Part shown: positions 35,364 through 43,450 of the stretch, one piece after another | How positions within the stretch are numbered: position 1 is the stretch's first letter | Layout: each line of letters starts with the position of its first letter | Assembly: GCA_963752225.1 (NCBI GenBank) | Contig: CAVVXS010000009.1 | Coordinates: 434,001-498,000 of the forward strand | Length of the DNA: 64,000 nucleotides | Direction: 5' to 3' | DNA from: JBBROS01 sp963752225 | Lineage (GTDB): Bacteria > Pseudomonadota > Alphaproteobacteria > Acetobacterales > Acetobacteraceae | The notes under the pieces: generated by a model | Told to the model about the DNA's origin: nothing | The model's input: the letters and a program-made list of their open reading frames with translations, nothing else | The model's database searches: none | Made by a program: the position numbers and the translations under genes

Positions 35364-35972
35364 TCAAGCGTAGGGCGACGCGTAATCCCGCCGCCGGGCC
35401 GAGGCGGCGACCACGGCGGGCGGCACGAAGGCCGGCGGCAGGCTGCGCGACGAGGGCCGTCCGGCGGCCACGACCGTGGGCGGCAGGAAAGACGGGGCGG
35501 CACCGGATGCATCACCGGCAGTGTCGGCGGCGACGTCGGAAGCACCGGGCGCGGGCGTGTCGGCCGGCGCCGGGATGACGTGTTGGGGCCGTTCCGCGAC
35601 CGCCAGTTCGGACACCACGGCGTCGGTCAGCCCGGGGCTCGCATCCGCCACCGGAACCGGCGGGGGGGCGGGTTTGAAGTCGAACGGGTTCTCGTCGATC
35701 GTCTTGCGGATCGTGCGGTCGCCGTCCACCGCATTGAGGATCTTGCCCTTGATGTCCATGCGGCGGAGATCGTTGAACTGGTCGCGTACCTCGTGCAGGT
35801 TCGCTTCGCGGACCATCTCGTCCACATGGGTCTGGAACTCGCCGGCCATGCGCCGGGCCTTCTTGACCATCTCGGCGACGGCCTTGATCGCGACGGGCAG
35901 GTCCTTTGGTCCGATGGCGACGAGCGCCACCACCCCGATCAGGGCTATCTCGGTCCAGGCGAAATCGAACAT
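35364..35972 (-). CDS. tatB: Sec-independent protein translocase subunit TatB
   Basis: TatB partners TatC in the signal-peptide receptor. The 202-residue protein has a single N-terminal membrane helix, MFDFAWTEIALIGVVALVAI, then GPKDLP and an amphipathic helix (VAEMVKKARRMAGEF), the classic TatB layout. The Pro/Ala-rich tail (from about residue 100) is long and of low complexity. TatB is first in the operon; tatA, which usually precedes it, is absent from this locus and a divergent GGDEF-EAL gene occupies the upstream side. Confidence 0.92.
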   Translation of the reverse strand: MFDFAWTEIALIGVVALVAIGPKDLPVAIKAVAEMVKKARRMAGEFQTHVDEMVREANLHEVRDQFNDLRRMDIKGKILNAVDGDRTIRKTIDENPFDFKPAPPPVPVADASPGLTDAVVSELAVAERPQHVIPAPADTPAPGASDVAADTAGDASGAAPSFLPPTVVAAGRPSSRSLPPAFVPPAVVAASARRRDYASPYA

Positions 35973-36028
35973 GACGCGTCAGGGTCCTCCGGCGCCCTGT
36001 TAGCACGCAACCGGCGGCAGGGCCTAGA

Positions 36029-36044
36029 CCGGCCGCGCGGCCGG
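36029..36044. repeat. 16-bp perfect palindrome in the tatB/GGDEF-EAL intergenic region
   Basis: CCGGCCGCGCGGCCGG reads the same on both strands. It lies 57 bases upstream of tatB and about 127 bases upstream of the divergent GGDEF-EAL gene, in an exceptionally GC-rich stretch (36009-36075). It could be a hairpin or a protein-binding site, or merely a product of base composition. Confidence 0.6.
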
Positions 36045-36170
36045 CCGGCAGCCCGGGCGCCGGCCCAGGCGCCAGCGACGACCGAACATGACATTTCGAA
36101 CAAGTCTTAAATTCTGCTTCAGGAATACGCTGCTATAGCGGGCGTGGATTGCACCTGGAATTCACCGCCT

Positions 36171-38603
36171 ATGAACGCTTTTGAGCTGCCCGAGGCAAGC
36201 AGCGCCGGCATCGTTCGGCGCGCCAAGCGGTCGGGTACCCTCGCAACCGTCGGTTTGTTCTCCGTCCTGGGCTTGTTCCTGACGTTCGCCGTCCTGAGCA
36301 CGCTCGACACCTACCGCAACGGCGAGGGCGCCAAGCGCGCCGCGCAGTTGAGCGCTGAGTTCGCCCAAGCCCGCTTCCTGGTCCGTGTCGAGGAATCCAA
36401 CGAGCGGCAATATCGCATCGAGCCGAACCCGGAAGCACTCGCCAGCTTCCGCGACGTGGCCGCACAGCTCGACGACACCCTCAAATCCTTGCACGATAAA
36501 GTCCACGCCCGCGACCAAGCCATGGTCGAGCAGGTGCAGCAGCGGCATCAGCATTACCTCGCCATCGTCCCCCGGATGTTCGCCGCCGTCGATGCGGGCG
36601 ACCTCGACGCCGTCAAGCGGATCGACGAAGGGGAAGCTGACCCGGTGTTCGACCAGGTCGAATCCTGGGTCGACGAGGCCGCCGAACAGTACCGCCTCCA
36701 GGCGCAACGGCACCTCGCGGCGCTGTCGGCTGTGCAGCGGCAGCAGTTGATGGTGACGCCGCCGATCTATGCTTTCGGTTGCGTGCTGGTCACCCTGTTC
36801 TGGTTCACGCTTCGCCGGACCCAGCGCGAGAAAGCGGAGACGATCACCCGGGAGGCCGCCCTTGCCCGCCGCAGTGAACGTCGGCTGCACGGCCTCGTGC
36901 AGAACGCGTCGGACCTGATCCTGATCTGCAGCAGGAACGGCAGCATCACCTACAACAGCCCCGCCGCGAAGACCGCCTGGCACTACGACGACGGCAGCCT
37001 GATCGGCGACACCCTGCCGTCGCTGATCCACGAGGACGACCATCCGGCGTTCCGCGAAATGTGGGACCAGCTGCAACGGATCGTGCCGACCGGCGCGCCC
37101 GACATCGTGCGCAAGATCGAGCTCCGTCTGCGGAGCGGCGCCGGCGAGTGGCGCTTTGCCGAACTGGTCGGCACCAACCTGCTGCACGACCCGGCGCTCG
37201 CAGGCGTCGTGCTGACCGCGCGCGACATCACCGAGCGCAAGAGCTACGAGCAGCAGCTGACGCAGCAGGCATTCTACGACGCCCTGACCGGGTTGCCGAA
37301 CCGCGTGCTGCTGCGCGACCGGCTGGAGCAGGCGCTGGTGCGCGCCAGCCGGCGCAAGGACGCGGTCGGGCTGGTGTTCATCGACCTCGACAACTTCAAG
37401 CTCATCAACGACAGCCTCGGCCACCACATGGGGGACCGCCTGCTGGTCGAGGCGGCGGCGCGCCTCAGGTGCTGCATCCGCGCCCAGGACACGGTGGCGC
37501 GGCTCAGCGGCGACGAGTTCGTCATCGTGCTCGAGCTGTTGAGCGGCGAAGAGGACGCGCTGTCGATCGCCCAGGCCATCCAGAACCAGTTCAGCCGGCC
37601 GGTGATCCTGGACGGCCGCGAACTCGTGATCTCCGCGAGCATCGGCATCGCCCTCAGCTCGCCCGAGCGCGACACCGCGGAAACCCTGCTCCGCAACGCC
37701 GACGTGGCCATGTACCGGGCCAAGAGCGAGGGCCGCGCCCGCTCCGTCATCTTCGACCCGACCATGCATTCCGACTCGCTGGCCCGGCTCGAACTCGAGA
37801 GCGACCTGCGGCACGCGATCTCGCACGGCGAGTTGCGGGTCCACTACCAACCGATCGTGACGATGGAAACGGGGGTCGTCAGCGAGGTCGAGGCGCTGGT
37901 CCGCTGGCAGCATCCCAGCCGTGGCCTCATCCCACCGAACGACTTCATCCCGCTCGCCGAGGAGACCGGGCTCATCATCCCACTCGGATTGTGGGTGATG
38001 GAGGAGGCCTGCCGGCAGACCGCCGAATGGCAGGCCCAGTTCCCCACCACGCCGCCGCTGACGGTCAGCGTCAACCTGTCGCCGCGGCAGTTCCAGCAGC
38101 AGAGCTTGGTGGCCGACATCGTCCAGGTGCTGCAAACGACCGGGCTCGCGCCGGGCTGCCTCAAGCTCGAGATCACCGAAGGCATCATCATGCGCGACGC
38201 CGAGGCGACGATCCGCACCCTGTGGGAGCTGAAGCGGCTCGGCATCCAGCTGGCGGTGGACGATTTCGGCACCGGCTACTCGTCGCTATCCTATCTGAAG
38301 CGGCTGCCGCTCGACGTGCTCAAGATCGACCGCTCCTTTGTCAGCGGCGTCGGCCAGAATCACGAGGACACCGCGATCATCCACGCGATCATGGCGCTGG
38401 CGAAGTCGCTGAACCTGCGCGTGACCGGCGAGGGCATCGAAACCGAAGACCAGGCCGCGCTGCTCGAGAAGTGGGGCTGCGACCGTGGCCAGGGCTTCTT
38501 GTTCAGCAAGGCGCTCGACCGCGACAGCACGCGGGCGCTGCTGGCGGCAAGCGCCGACCTGGCCACAGCCGGCAAATCGCAGATGGTGACGCCGGCCGCG
38601 TAA
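36171..38603 (+). CDS. Membrane PAS-GGDEF-EAL protein (c-di-GMP turnover)
   Basis: From the ATG at 36171 (a GTG at 36144 is an alternative) the protein has 810 residues. It has a membrane helix at about 23-45, a periplasmic helical sensor region of about 150 residues, a second helix at about 194-216, a PAS/PAC module (about 239-353, ending ARDITERKSYEQQL), a GGDEF domain with LTGLPNRVLLRDRL and RLSGDEF (near 443), and an EAL domain with EALVRWQHP (near 574), DDFGTGYSSLSYLKRLPLDV and KIDRSFV. The SGDEF variant is compatible with diguanylate cyclase activity, and the EAL motif is intact, so both synthesis and hydrolysis of c-di-GMP are possible. Confidence 0.92.
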   Translation: MNAFELPEASSAGIVRRAKRSGTLATVGLFSVLGLFLTFAVLSTLDTYRNGEGAKRAAQLSAEFAQARFLVRVEESNERQYRIEPNPEALASFRDVAAQLDDTLKSLHDKVHARDQAMVEQVQQRHQHYLAIVPRMFAAVDAGDLDAVKRIDEGEADPVFDQVESWVDEAAEQYRLQAQRHLAALSAVQRQQLMVTPPIYAFGCVLVTLFWFTLRRTQREKAETITREAALARRSERRLHGLVQNASDLILICSRNGSITYNSPAAKTAWHYDDGSLIGDTLPSLIHEDDHPAFREMWDQLQRIVPTGAPDIVRKIELRLRSGAGEWRFAELVGTNLLHDPALAGVVLTARDITERKSYEQQLTQQAFYDALTGLPNRVLLRDRLEQALVRASRRKDAVGLVFIDLDNFKLINDSLGHHMGDRLLVEAAARLRCCIRAQDTVARLSGDEFVIVLELLSGEEDALSIAQAIQNQFSRPVILDGRELVISASIGIALSSPERDTAETLLRNADVAMYRAKSEGRARSVIFDPTMHSDSLARLELESDLRHAISHGELRVHYQPIVTMETGVVSEVEALVRWQHPSRGLIPPNDFIPLAEETGLIIPLGLWVMEEACRQTAEWQAQFPTTPPLTVSVNLSPRQFQQQSLVADIVQVLQTTGLAPGCLKLEITEGIIMRDAEATIRTLWELKRLGIQLAVDDFGTGYSSLSYLKRLPLDVLKIDRSFVSGVGQNHEDTAIIHAIMALAKSLNLRVTGEGIETEDQAALLEKWGCDRGQGFLFSKALDRDSTRALLAASADLATAGKSQMVTPAA

Positions 38604-38653
38604 AGCCCCTCGCCGAGCGGCGCCGGACGCGGCAGCATCGCATCCCGGAGTGA

Positions 38654-38674
38654 CCGGGCGGCACCACCGCCCGG
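38654..38674 (+). terminator. Hairpin between the GGDEF-EAL and alcohol dehydrogenase genes
   Basis: CCGGGCGG and CCGCCCGG pair perfectly around CACCA. It begins 51 bases past the GGDEF-EAL stop codon and ends 25 bases before the next ATG. No U-run follows, so it may be a weak terminator or part of the next gene's leader. Confidence 0.35.
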
Positions 38675-38699
38675 CGCCGGTCCAACACGGAGGCGAGCA

Positions 38700-39755
38700 A
38701 TGCGCGGGGTGGTGTTCCACGGCGAGTGCGAGGTCGAGATCATGCCGTTCCCCGACCCCGAGCCCGGCCCGGGTGAGGTGGTGGTGGAAATGAAGGCGTC
38801 CGGCATGTGCGGCAGCGACCTGCACCAGTACCGCCGCAAGAAGGGCGGCGGCCCGGCGGCCACCGGACTGCCGGTCAATACCGACCCGGTCATCGTCGGG
38901 CACGAGCCGGCCGGGGTCATTGCCGCGGTCGGCGCTGGCGTGGACCGCCGGATGGCGCAGGTCGGGCAGCGAGTGATGATCCACCACTACCAGGGCTGCA
39001 ACACCTGCAACCACTGCCGCTCCGGCTGGACGCAGCTCTGCCAGGAGGTGCCGATCAAGGTGTACGGCAACAACGCCCATGGCGGGCATGCCAATTACCT
39101 CAAGGTGCCGGCCAACACCGTGCTGCCGCTGCCGGATGCGCTGTCGTTCGCGGCCGGGGCGGCGATCGCCTGCGGCACCGGCACCGCCTACGGCGCGCTG
39201 CGCCGGGCCAACCTGTCGGGCAACGACACCATCGCGGTGTTCGGCCAGGGCCCGGTCGGCCTGTCCGCAACCCAGCTCGCCGCGGCGATGGGCGCCCGGG
39301 TCATCGCCCTCGATGTCAGCCCGGAGCGCCTGGCCCGCGCCAAGCAGTTCGGCGCGTGGGAAACGGTGGACCCACGCTCGAACGACGCCGCGGCACGGAT
39401 CCGCGACCTGACCGACGGGCGCGGCGCCGACGCCACCTTCGACACCTCCAGCTCACCGGACGCCCGGATCGCGGCGATCCGCGCCTCCAAGGTGTGGGGC
39501 ACCATGGTCTGCGTCGGCGAAGGCGGCGACGTGCGCATCGACGTCAGCCCGGACCTGCTGCGGCGTCAGCTGACGGTGGTCGGCAGCTGGACCTTCTCCA
39601 CCATCGGCCAGGCCGAGTGCGCCCGGTTCATCGTCGAGCGCGGCGTCGACGTGGACGCGCTGTTCACCGACCATTGGCGCCTCGACCAGGCGGCCGAAGC
39701 CTACGACCTGTTCAACAAGCAGACCGGCGGCAAAGGCGTGTTCCTCATGGAGTAA
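38700..39755 (+). CDS. Zinc-dependent medium-chain alcohol dehydrogenase
   Basis: The 351-residue protein has the MDR fold. The catalytic zinc site is seen in ASGMCGSDLH (Cys, then GHEPAG with His-Glu). The structural zinc site is complete: CNTCNHCRSGWTQLC (CX2CX2CX7C). The NAD(P) Rossmann motif is FGQGPVGLSATQLAAAMGA, with DVSPERL at the end of strand 2, suggesting NAD. It resembles the threonine/sorbitol dehydrogenase branch, but the substrate is not determined. GGAGG lies seven bases before the ATG. The next gene, 43 bases on in the same direction, encodes a metallo-beta-lactamase-fold hydrolase. Confidence 0.9.
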   Translation: MRGVVFHGECEVEIMPFPDPEPGPGEVVVEMKASGMCGSDLHQYRRKKGGGPAATGLPVNTDPVIVGHEPAGVIAAVGAGVDRRMAQVGQRVMIHHYQGCNTCNHCRSGWTQLCQEVPIKVYGNNAHGGHANYLKVPANTVLPLPDALSFAAGAAIACGTGTAYGALRRANLSGNDTIAVFGQGPVGLSATQLAAAMGARVIALDVSPERLARAKQFGAWETVDPRSNDAAARIRDLTDGRGADATFDTSSSPDARIAAIRASKVWGTMVCVGEGGDVRIDVSPDLLRRQLTVVGSWTFSTIGQAECARFIVERGVDVDALFTDHWRLDQAAEAYDLFNKQTGGKGVFLME

Positions 39756-39798
39756 CGGGCCGCTCGCCCTCGCCGACGCACCGGTTTATGCAAGCCCG

Positions 39799-40848
39799 AT
39801 GACCGAGCCCGCCCTGCTGCAGTTCCCGTTTCTCGAGCCGCCCGCGCCCGGCGCCTTGACCGAGGTGATGCCCGGCCTGTTCTGGGCGCGGCTGGCGCTC
39901 CCGTTCCGGCTGGACCACGTCAACATCTACCTGCTCGAGGACGGGCCGGGGTTTGCCGTCGTCGATACCGGGATCGGCGACGCGCCTACGCAGGAGGCCT
40001 GGACCGCGCTGCTCGACGGTTTCCTCCGCGGGCGCCCGTTGACCCGGGTGATCGTGACCCACTTCCACCCGGACCACGCCGGCATGGCCGGATGGCTGTG
40101 CGAACGGTTCGGCGTGCCGCTGCTGATGAGTCAGACCGAGTACCTCACCAGCCTGATCCTGCTGCTCGACCCCAACGCGCTCAACTCCGAGCCGTATCGC
40201 AGCTTCTACCTGGCCGAGGGATTGGACCCCGATACCACCGCCAAGCTGCTGAGCCAGGGGCAGCGCTATCTGCGCATGCTGACCGGCCTGCCGCGAACCT
40301 TCCGCCGGCTGATCGCGGGCGAGACGCTCGTCATCGGCACCCGGCGGTTCGAGGTGCTGACGGGCGGCGGTCACTCGCCGGAGCAGGTCATGCTGTACTG
40401 CCAGGCGGACCGGCTGCTGCTGGCCGCCGATCAGGTGCTGGCGCGGATCTCGCCCAACATCAGCGTGCAAGCGATGGACCCGCAGGGTGACCCGCTGGGC
40501 ATTTTCCTCCGCTCGCTGGCCGAGCTGAAGCGGGCGCTGCCCGCCGACACGTTGGTGGTGCCGGGCCACAACCTGCCATTTCGCGGGCTGCATGCCCGGG
40601 TGGACGAGCTGGCGGCGCATCATGAGGCGCGTTGCGCGGCGATATTCGACGCCTGCGCGGAGCGGGGCTGCACCGCCGCCGACCTGGTACCGGTCGTGTT
40701 CCGTCGGCCGATCGACGACCCGCATCAGATGGGTTTCGCGTTCAGCGAGGTGCTCGCGCACGTCAACCTGATGCGGCGGCAAGGCCGCCTCCGCGCCGTC
40801 GACGGCCGCTACCGGTCGGTCGAAGGCGTGCCCGCCGCGCCGCTATAG
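39799..40848 (+). CDS. Metallo-beta-lactamase-fold hydrolase
   Basis: The 349-residue protein has the dinuclear-zinc motif THFHPDHAG (HXHXDH) at about residues 89-97, followed by ADQVLARISPN and VVPGHNLPF, which carry the later Asp and His ligands. The first block DHVNIYLLEDG places it among glyoxalase II/lactonase-like proteins. A C-terminal helical region (from about residue 255) looks like the winged-helix extension of LACTB2-like enzymes. It is not PhnP-like in sequence. Its last six bases overlap, tail to tail, the end of the racemase-fold gene. Confidence 0.85.
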   Translation: MTEPALLQFPFLEPPAPGALTEVMPGLFWARLALPFRLDHVNIYLLEDGPGFAVVDTGIGDAPTQEAWTALLDGFLRGRPLTRVIVTHFHPDHAGMAGWLCERFGVPLLMSQTEYLTSLILLLDPNALNSEPYRSFYLAEGLDPDTTAKLLSQGQRYLRMLTGLPRTFRRLIAGETLVIGTRRFEVLTGGGHSPEQVMLYCQADRLLLAADQVLARISPNISVQAMDPQGDPLGIFLRSLAELKRALPADTLVVPGHNLPFRGLHARVDELAAHHEARCAAIFDACAERGCTAADLVPVVFRRPIDDPHQMGFAFSEVLAHVNLMRRQGRLRAVDGRYRSVEGVPAAPL

Positions 40849-41595
40849 AACGGGGTCCCCGCCCTCGATCCACTGGGCCAGCGGCCCCGTCATTCCCTGC
40901 ACCGGCTTCGGTGCCGGCCGCCGAAACGACCCGGCGGTCGGCCGCCGCACCCGCAACGCAACCAGCGCCTCGGCCTGCTTCACCGCGGCGACGGCGCAGT
41001 CCACGACCGGAACCGGGATCGCGTCCCGCACCTTGGCCGCAAGCCCCGAAAGCGGTGCCCCGGCGAGCACGATCACATCCGCCCCGGCCGCCACGGCGCG
41101 GTCGGCAAGTGCGACCAGCGCCGCTGCCTTCTCGTCCTGCACGCCGACGACGTTCGTGAACCCTTCGTCCAGCGCGAACACCCCGGCGCACCGCCCGCCC
41201 AAGCCATGCCAAGCGACGCTCTCGTGATACCAGGCGTCCAGCGAGGGGCTGAAGGTGACGATGCCGAAACGGGCGCCCAGCATGCAGGCGGTCAGCATGC
41301 CGGCCTCGGCCAGGCCCACCACCGGGATCGGCGACAACTCCCGCGCGGCGCCTAGCCCGGGATCGGCGAACGCGGCGATGATGGCGGCGTCGAACCCGGC
41401 GTGGTGCTCGGCCAGCAGCTCGAGCGCCACCACGCCGCCGATCGCCGCTTCGGCGCGGGACGCGATGTAGGGCACCCCGCGCGGCGCCGTCATCGACACC
41501 AATTCGGTGCCGGCTGCCAGTGCCGGGCGCGCGGCCGCGTCGAGCAGGGCGGTGATGCCGGGGGAGGTGTTGGGGTTCAGCAGCAGGATGCGCAT
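40843..41595 (-). CDS. Asp/Glu/hydantoin racemase-family protein lacking both catalytic cysteines
   Basis: The 250-residue protein begins MRILLLNPNTSPGIT, the phosphate-like NPNTS signature of hydantoin and Asp/Glu racemases. The usual first cysteine (in ACFXDPGL) is Ala75 here (AAFADPGL), and the second (in LGCAG) is Gly179 (LAGAP). The two-cysteine racemase mechanism is therefore impossible as drawn. The rest of the fold, such as PVVGLAEAGMLTACMLGARF, is well kept, so the gene is under selection for something else, perhaps a lyase, isomerase or binding role. It lies 18 bases downstream of the PhnF-like gene on the same strand. Confidence 0.82.
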   Translation of the reverse strand: MRILLLNPNTSPGITALLDAAARPALAAGTELVSMTAPRGVPYIASRAEAAIGGVVALELLAEHHAGFDAAIIAAFADPGLGAARELSPIPVVGLAEAGMLTACMLGARFGIVTFSPSLDAWYHESVAWHGLGGRCAGVFALDEGFTNVVGVQDEKAAALVALADRAVAAGADVIVLAGAPLSGLAAKVRDAIPVPVVDCAVAAVKQAEALVALRVRRPTAGSFRRPAPKPVQGMTGPLAQWIEGGDPVL

Positions 41596-41613
41596 GCGCC
41601 GCAGCCTAGCGCA

Positions 41614-42333
41614 TTACGGCTCGAACACGACCTGCACCCGCGTGCTTGGATAGCGGGTGACGCCGAATTCGACGACCTGGCCGGCCGCATCGACGTTCAC
41701 GTTGTCGCACACCAGAATCGGCCGGGTCCGCCCGACCTGCAGCAGGTTGGCTTCGACGACGCTCGGCAGCCGGGCGGACACGCGGGTGGATTGTCGCACG
41801 TAGTCGGCGACCCCGACTGCCGCGAGCGCCTCCGTCACGCTCGGGTGCGATTGCAGCGCATCCAATATGCCCGGCAGGCGATCGGGCGAGAAATGGTGTG
41901 CGCCCAGGCTGACCGGCACCCGGTTGGCGAAGCCGAGCCGTTCCATCAGCACGACCTTGCTGCCCCGCTCCACGCCCAACCCGGCCGCCACTGCCTGCGT
42001 CGCGGCCAGCTCACGCACCTGCAGCACCTGGCCGGTCGGCTCCCGGTTCTGCCGCCGGATCCACTCGTTGAAGCGGGTGCGTCCGGTCACGGTGTAGTCG
42101 ATCACGTCGTCGGCGACGAACGAACCGCGGCCCTGCTCGACCCGGACCAGGCCGGTGCGGACCAGGCTTTCGATGGCGCGGCGGACGGTGTGGCGGTTGA
42201 CCTCGAACCGGGCGGCGAGCTGGGCCTCGGTCGGCAGGCGCGCGCCGGGCCGCAGCCCGCCGGGGCCGATCTCGGACGAGAGGCGCTGCGCGATGCTGCG
42301 CCAAAGCGGGACGGCGGCGCGGGATTCGATCAT
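41614..42333 (-). CDS. phnF: GntR/HutC-family repressor, PhnF-like
   Basis: The 239-residue regulator has an N-terminal winged helix (LPTEAQLAARFEVNRHTVRR at about residues 36-55, with AIESLVRTGLVRVEQGRGSF) and a C-terminal UTRA ligand domain. It diverges from phnG, as PhnF usually does, and a perfect 14-bp palindrome lies between them. It should repress the C-P lyase operon until a phosphonate-derived or phosphate signal is bound. The gap to phnG is only 78 bases. The racemase-fold gene lies just downstream and may be cotranscribed. Confidence 0.9.
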   Translation of the reverse strand: MIESRAAVPLWRSIAQRLSSEIGPGGLRPGARLPTEAQLAARFEVNRHTVRRAIESLVRTGLVRVEQGRGSFVADDVIDYTVTGRTRFNEWIRRQNREPTGQVLQVRELAATQAVAAGLGVERGSKVVLMERLGFANRVPVSLGAHHFSPDRLPGILDALQSHPSVTEALAAVGVADYVRQSTRVSARLPSVVEANLLQVGRTRPILVCDNVNVDAAGQVVEFGVTRYPSTRVQVVFEP

Positions 42334-42354
42334 CGAACCGTCATGCTGTTCGGG

Positions 42355-42383
42355 TTGACGCTAGCGTGGCAGGCGACTAGTTG
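42355..42383 (+). promoter_or_regulatory. Candidate phn operon promoter
   Basis: TTGACG (42355-42360) and TAGTTG (42378-42383) are 17 bases apart. The -35 element is strong and the -10 weak. The PhnF-type palindrome overlaps the -10 element, which fits repression by blocking RNA polymerase. Confidence 0.4.
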
Positions 42384-42393
42384 TCTAGACAAC
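42380..42393. promoter_or_regulatory. Putative PhnF operator palindrome
   Basis: GTTGTCTAGACAAC is a perfect 14-bp inverted repeat in the divergent phnF/phnG gap, 18 bases before the phnG ATG. The symmetric half-site with GTCTAGAC at the centre is of the size and type bound by HutC-group GntR dimers. It is the only such palindrome I see in the gap. Confidence 0.65.
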
Positions 42394-42411
42394 AAGCGGG
42401 CTTTCTCCTCC

Positions 42412-42864
42412 ATGCCGACCGCCGCACCTTTCGACACTGCCGCCCGGCAAGCCTGGATGGCCGTCCTGGCCCGCGCGGCCGGCGACGAGCTCGAGCGTCT
42501 TGCCGCAAGCCTGCTGCCCGGCTGGACCAGGCTGCGCGGTCCCGAAATCGGGCTCGTGATGCTGCAAGGCCGCGCCGGCGGCACCGGCGAGGCGTTCAAC
42601 CTCGGCGAGGCGACGGTTGCGCGCTGCACTGTCCGCACCGAGGCCGGCCAGGTCGGGCATGCCTATTGCCTGGGCCGCGACCTGCGCCAGGCGGAGTTGG
42701 CGGCGGCGCTGGACGCGGCACTGCAAGACCCGGCTCGGCACGGCGCGCTGCAGGACACGGTGGTGCGCCCCTTGGCCGAAGCGCAGGCGGCGGCGCGGGC
42801 CGAGACCGCGCGTCGGGCCGCGGCGACGCAAGTGCAGTTCTTCACCATGGCGACGATGCGATGA
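42412..42864 (+). CDS. phnG: C-P lyase subunit PhnG
   Basis: PhnG is part of the PhnGHIJ core that attaches and cleaves phosphonates. The 150-residue protein starts MPTAAPFDTAARQAWM and contains PEIGLVMLQGRAGGTGEAFN, the conserved PhnG block, followed by LGEATVARCTVR. The start at 42412 is 18 bases past the operator; no Shine-Dalgarno is visible, the leader being pyrimidine-rich. It opens the operon; phnH follows after 13 bases. Confidence 0.93.
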   Translation: MPTAAPFDTAARQAWMAVLARAAGDELERLAASLLPGWTRLRGPEIGLVMLQGRAGGTGEAFNLGEATVARCTVRTEAGQVGHAYCLGRDLRQAELAAALDAALQDPARHGALQDTVVRPLAEAQAAARAETARRAAATQVQFFTMATMR

Positions 42865-42877
42865 GGGCGGCGCGCGC

Positions 42878-43450
42878 ATGACCATCACCCTCTCCGGCTT
42901 CGCCGACCCGGTGCTCGACAGCCAGGCGAGTTTCCGGGCCGTGCTCGACGCCATGGCGCGGCCTGGCACGGTCCACATCCTGACCGCGCCCGCCGAGCCG
43001 CCGCCCCCGCTCGACCGCGCGACCACGGCCGCGTTGCTGACCTTGGTCGATGGCGACACGCCGCTCTGGCTCGACGACGCCGCCGGAGCCGCCGCGGATT
43101 GGGTCGCTTTCCATTGCGGCGCCACGCTCTGCGCGAAGGACCGGGCGGCCTTCGGCGTGGCGCTCGGCCCCGTGGCATTGGCGGATTTCTGCGCCGGGTC
43201 GGACGAGGGCCCGGAGGGAAGCGCCACGATCATCCGGCAGGTGCGGGCGATCGGTTCCGGGCCGACCTATCGGCTCGAAGGGCCGGGCCTTGCCGCACCG
43301 GCGACGCTGGCCCTCGATGGCCTGCCCCGGGAGTTCGTCGCCGAATGGGCGGCAAACCGGGCCATGTTCCCGCGCGGCGTCGACCTGATCCTGTGCGCCG
43401 GCGACCGGCTGGCGGCGTTCCCGCGCACCTTGCAGCTCGAGCCCGCCTGA
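42878..43450 (+). CDS. phnH: C-P lyase subunit PhnH
   Basis: This 190-residue protein starts MTITLSGFADPVLDSQASFR, the usual PhnH opening, with VLDAMARPGTVH next. PhnH is a PLP-transferase-like fold without cofactor and dimerises in the PhnGHIJ core complex. Other conserved parts are PLWLDDAAGAA and FCAGSDEGPEGSA, with PREFVAEWAANRAMFPRGVD near the end. Its TGA overlaps the phnI ATG by one base. Confidence 0.93.
   Translation: MTITLSGFADPVLDSQASFRAVLDAMARPGTVHILTAPAEPPPPLDRATTAALLTLVDGDTPLWLDDAAGAAADWVAFHCGATLCAKDRAAFGVALGPVALADFCAGSDEGPEGSATIIRQVRAIGSGPTYRLEGPGLAAPATLALDGLPREFVAEWAANRAMFPRGVDLILCAGDRLAAFPRTLQLEPA

Noticed and set aside
39799..40848. Metallo-beta-lactamase-fold gene as the missing phnP
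   Set aside because: It is longer than PhnP, has a lactonase/LACTB2-type arrangement, and belongs to a different transcription unit. Only the HXHXDH motif is shared.
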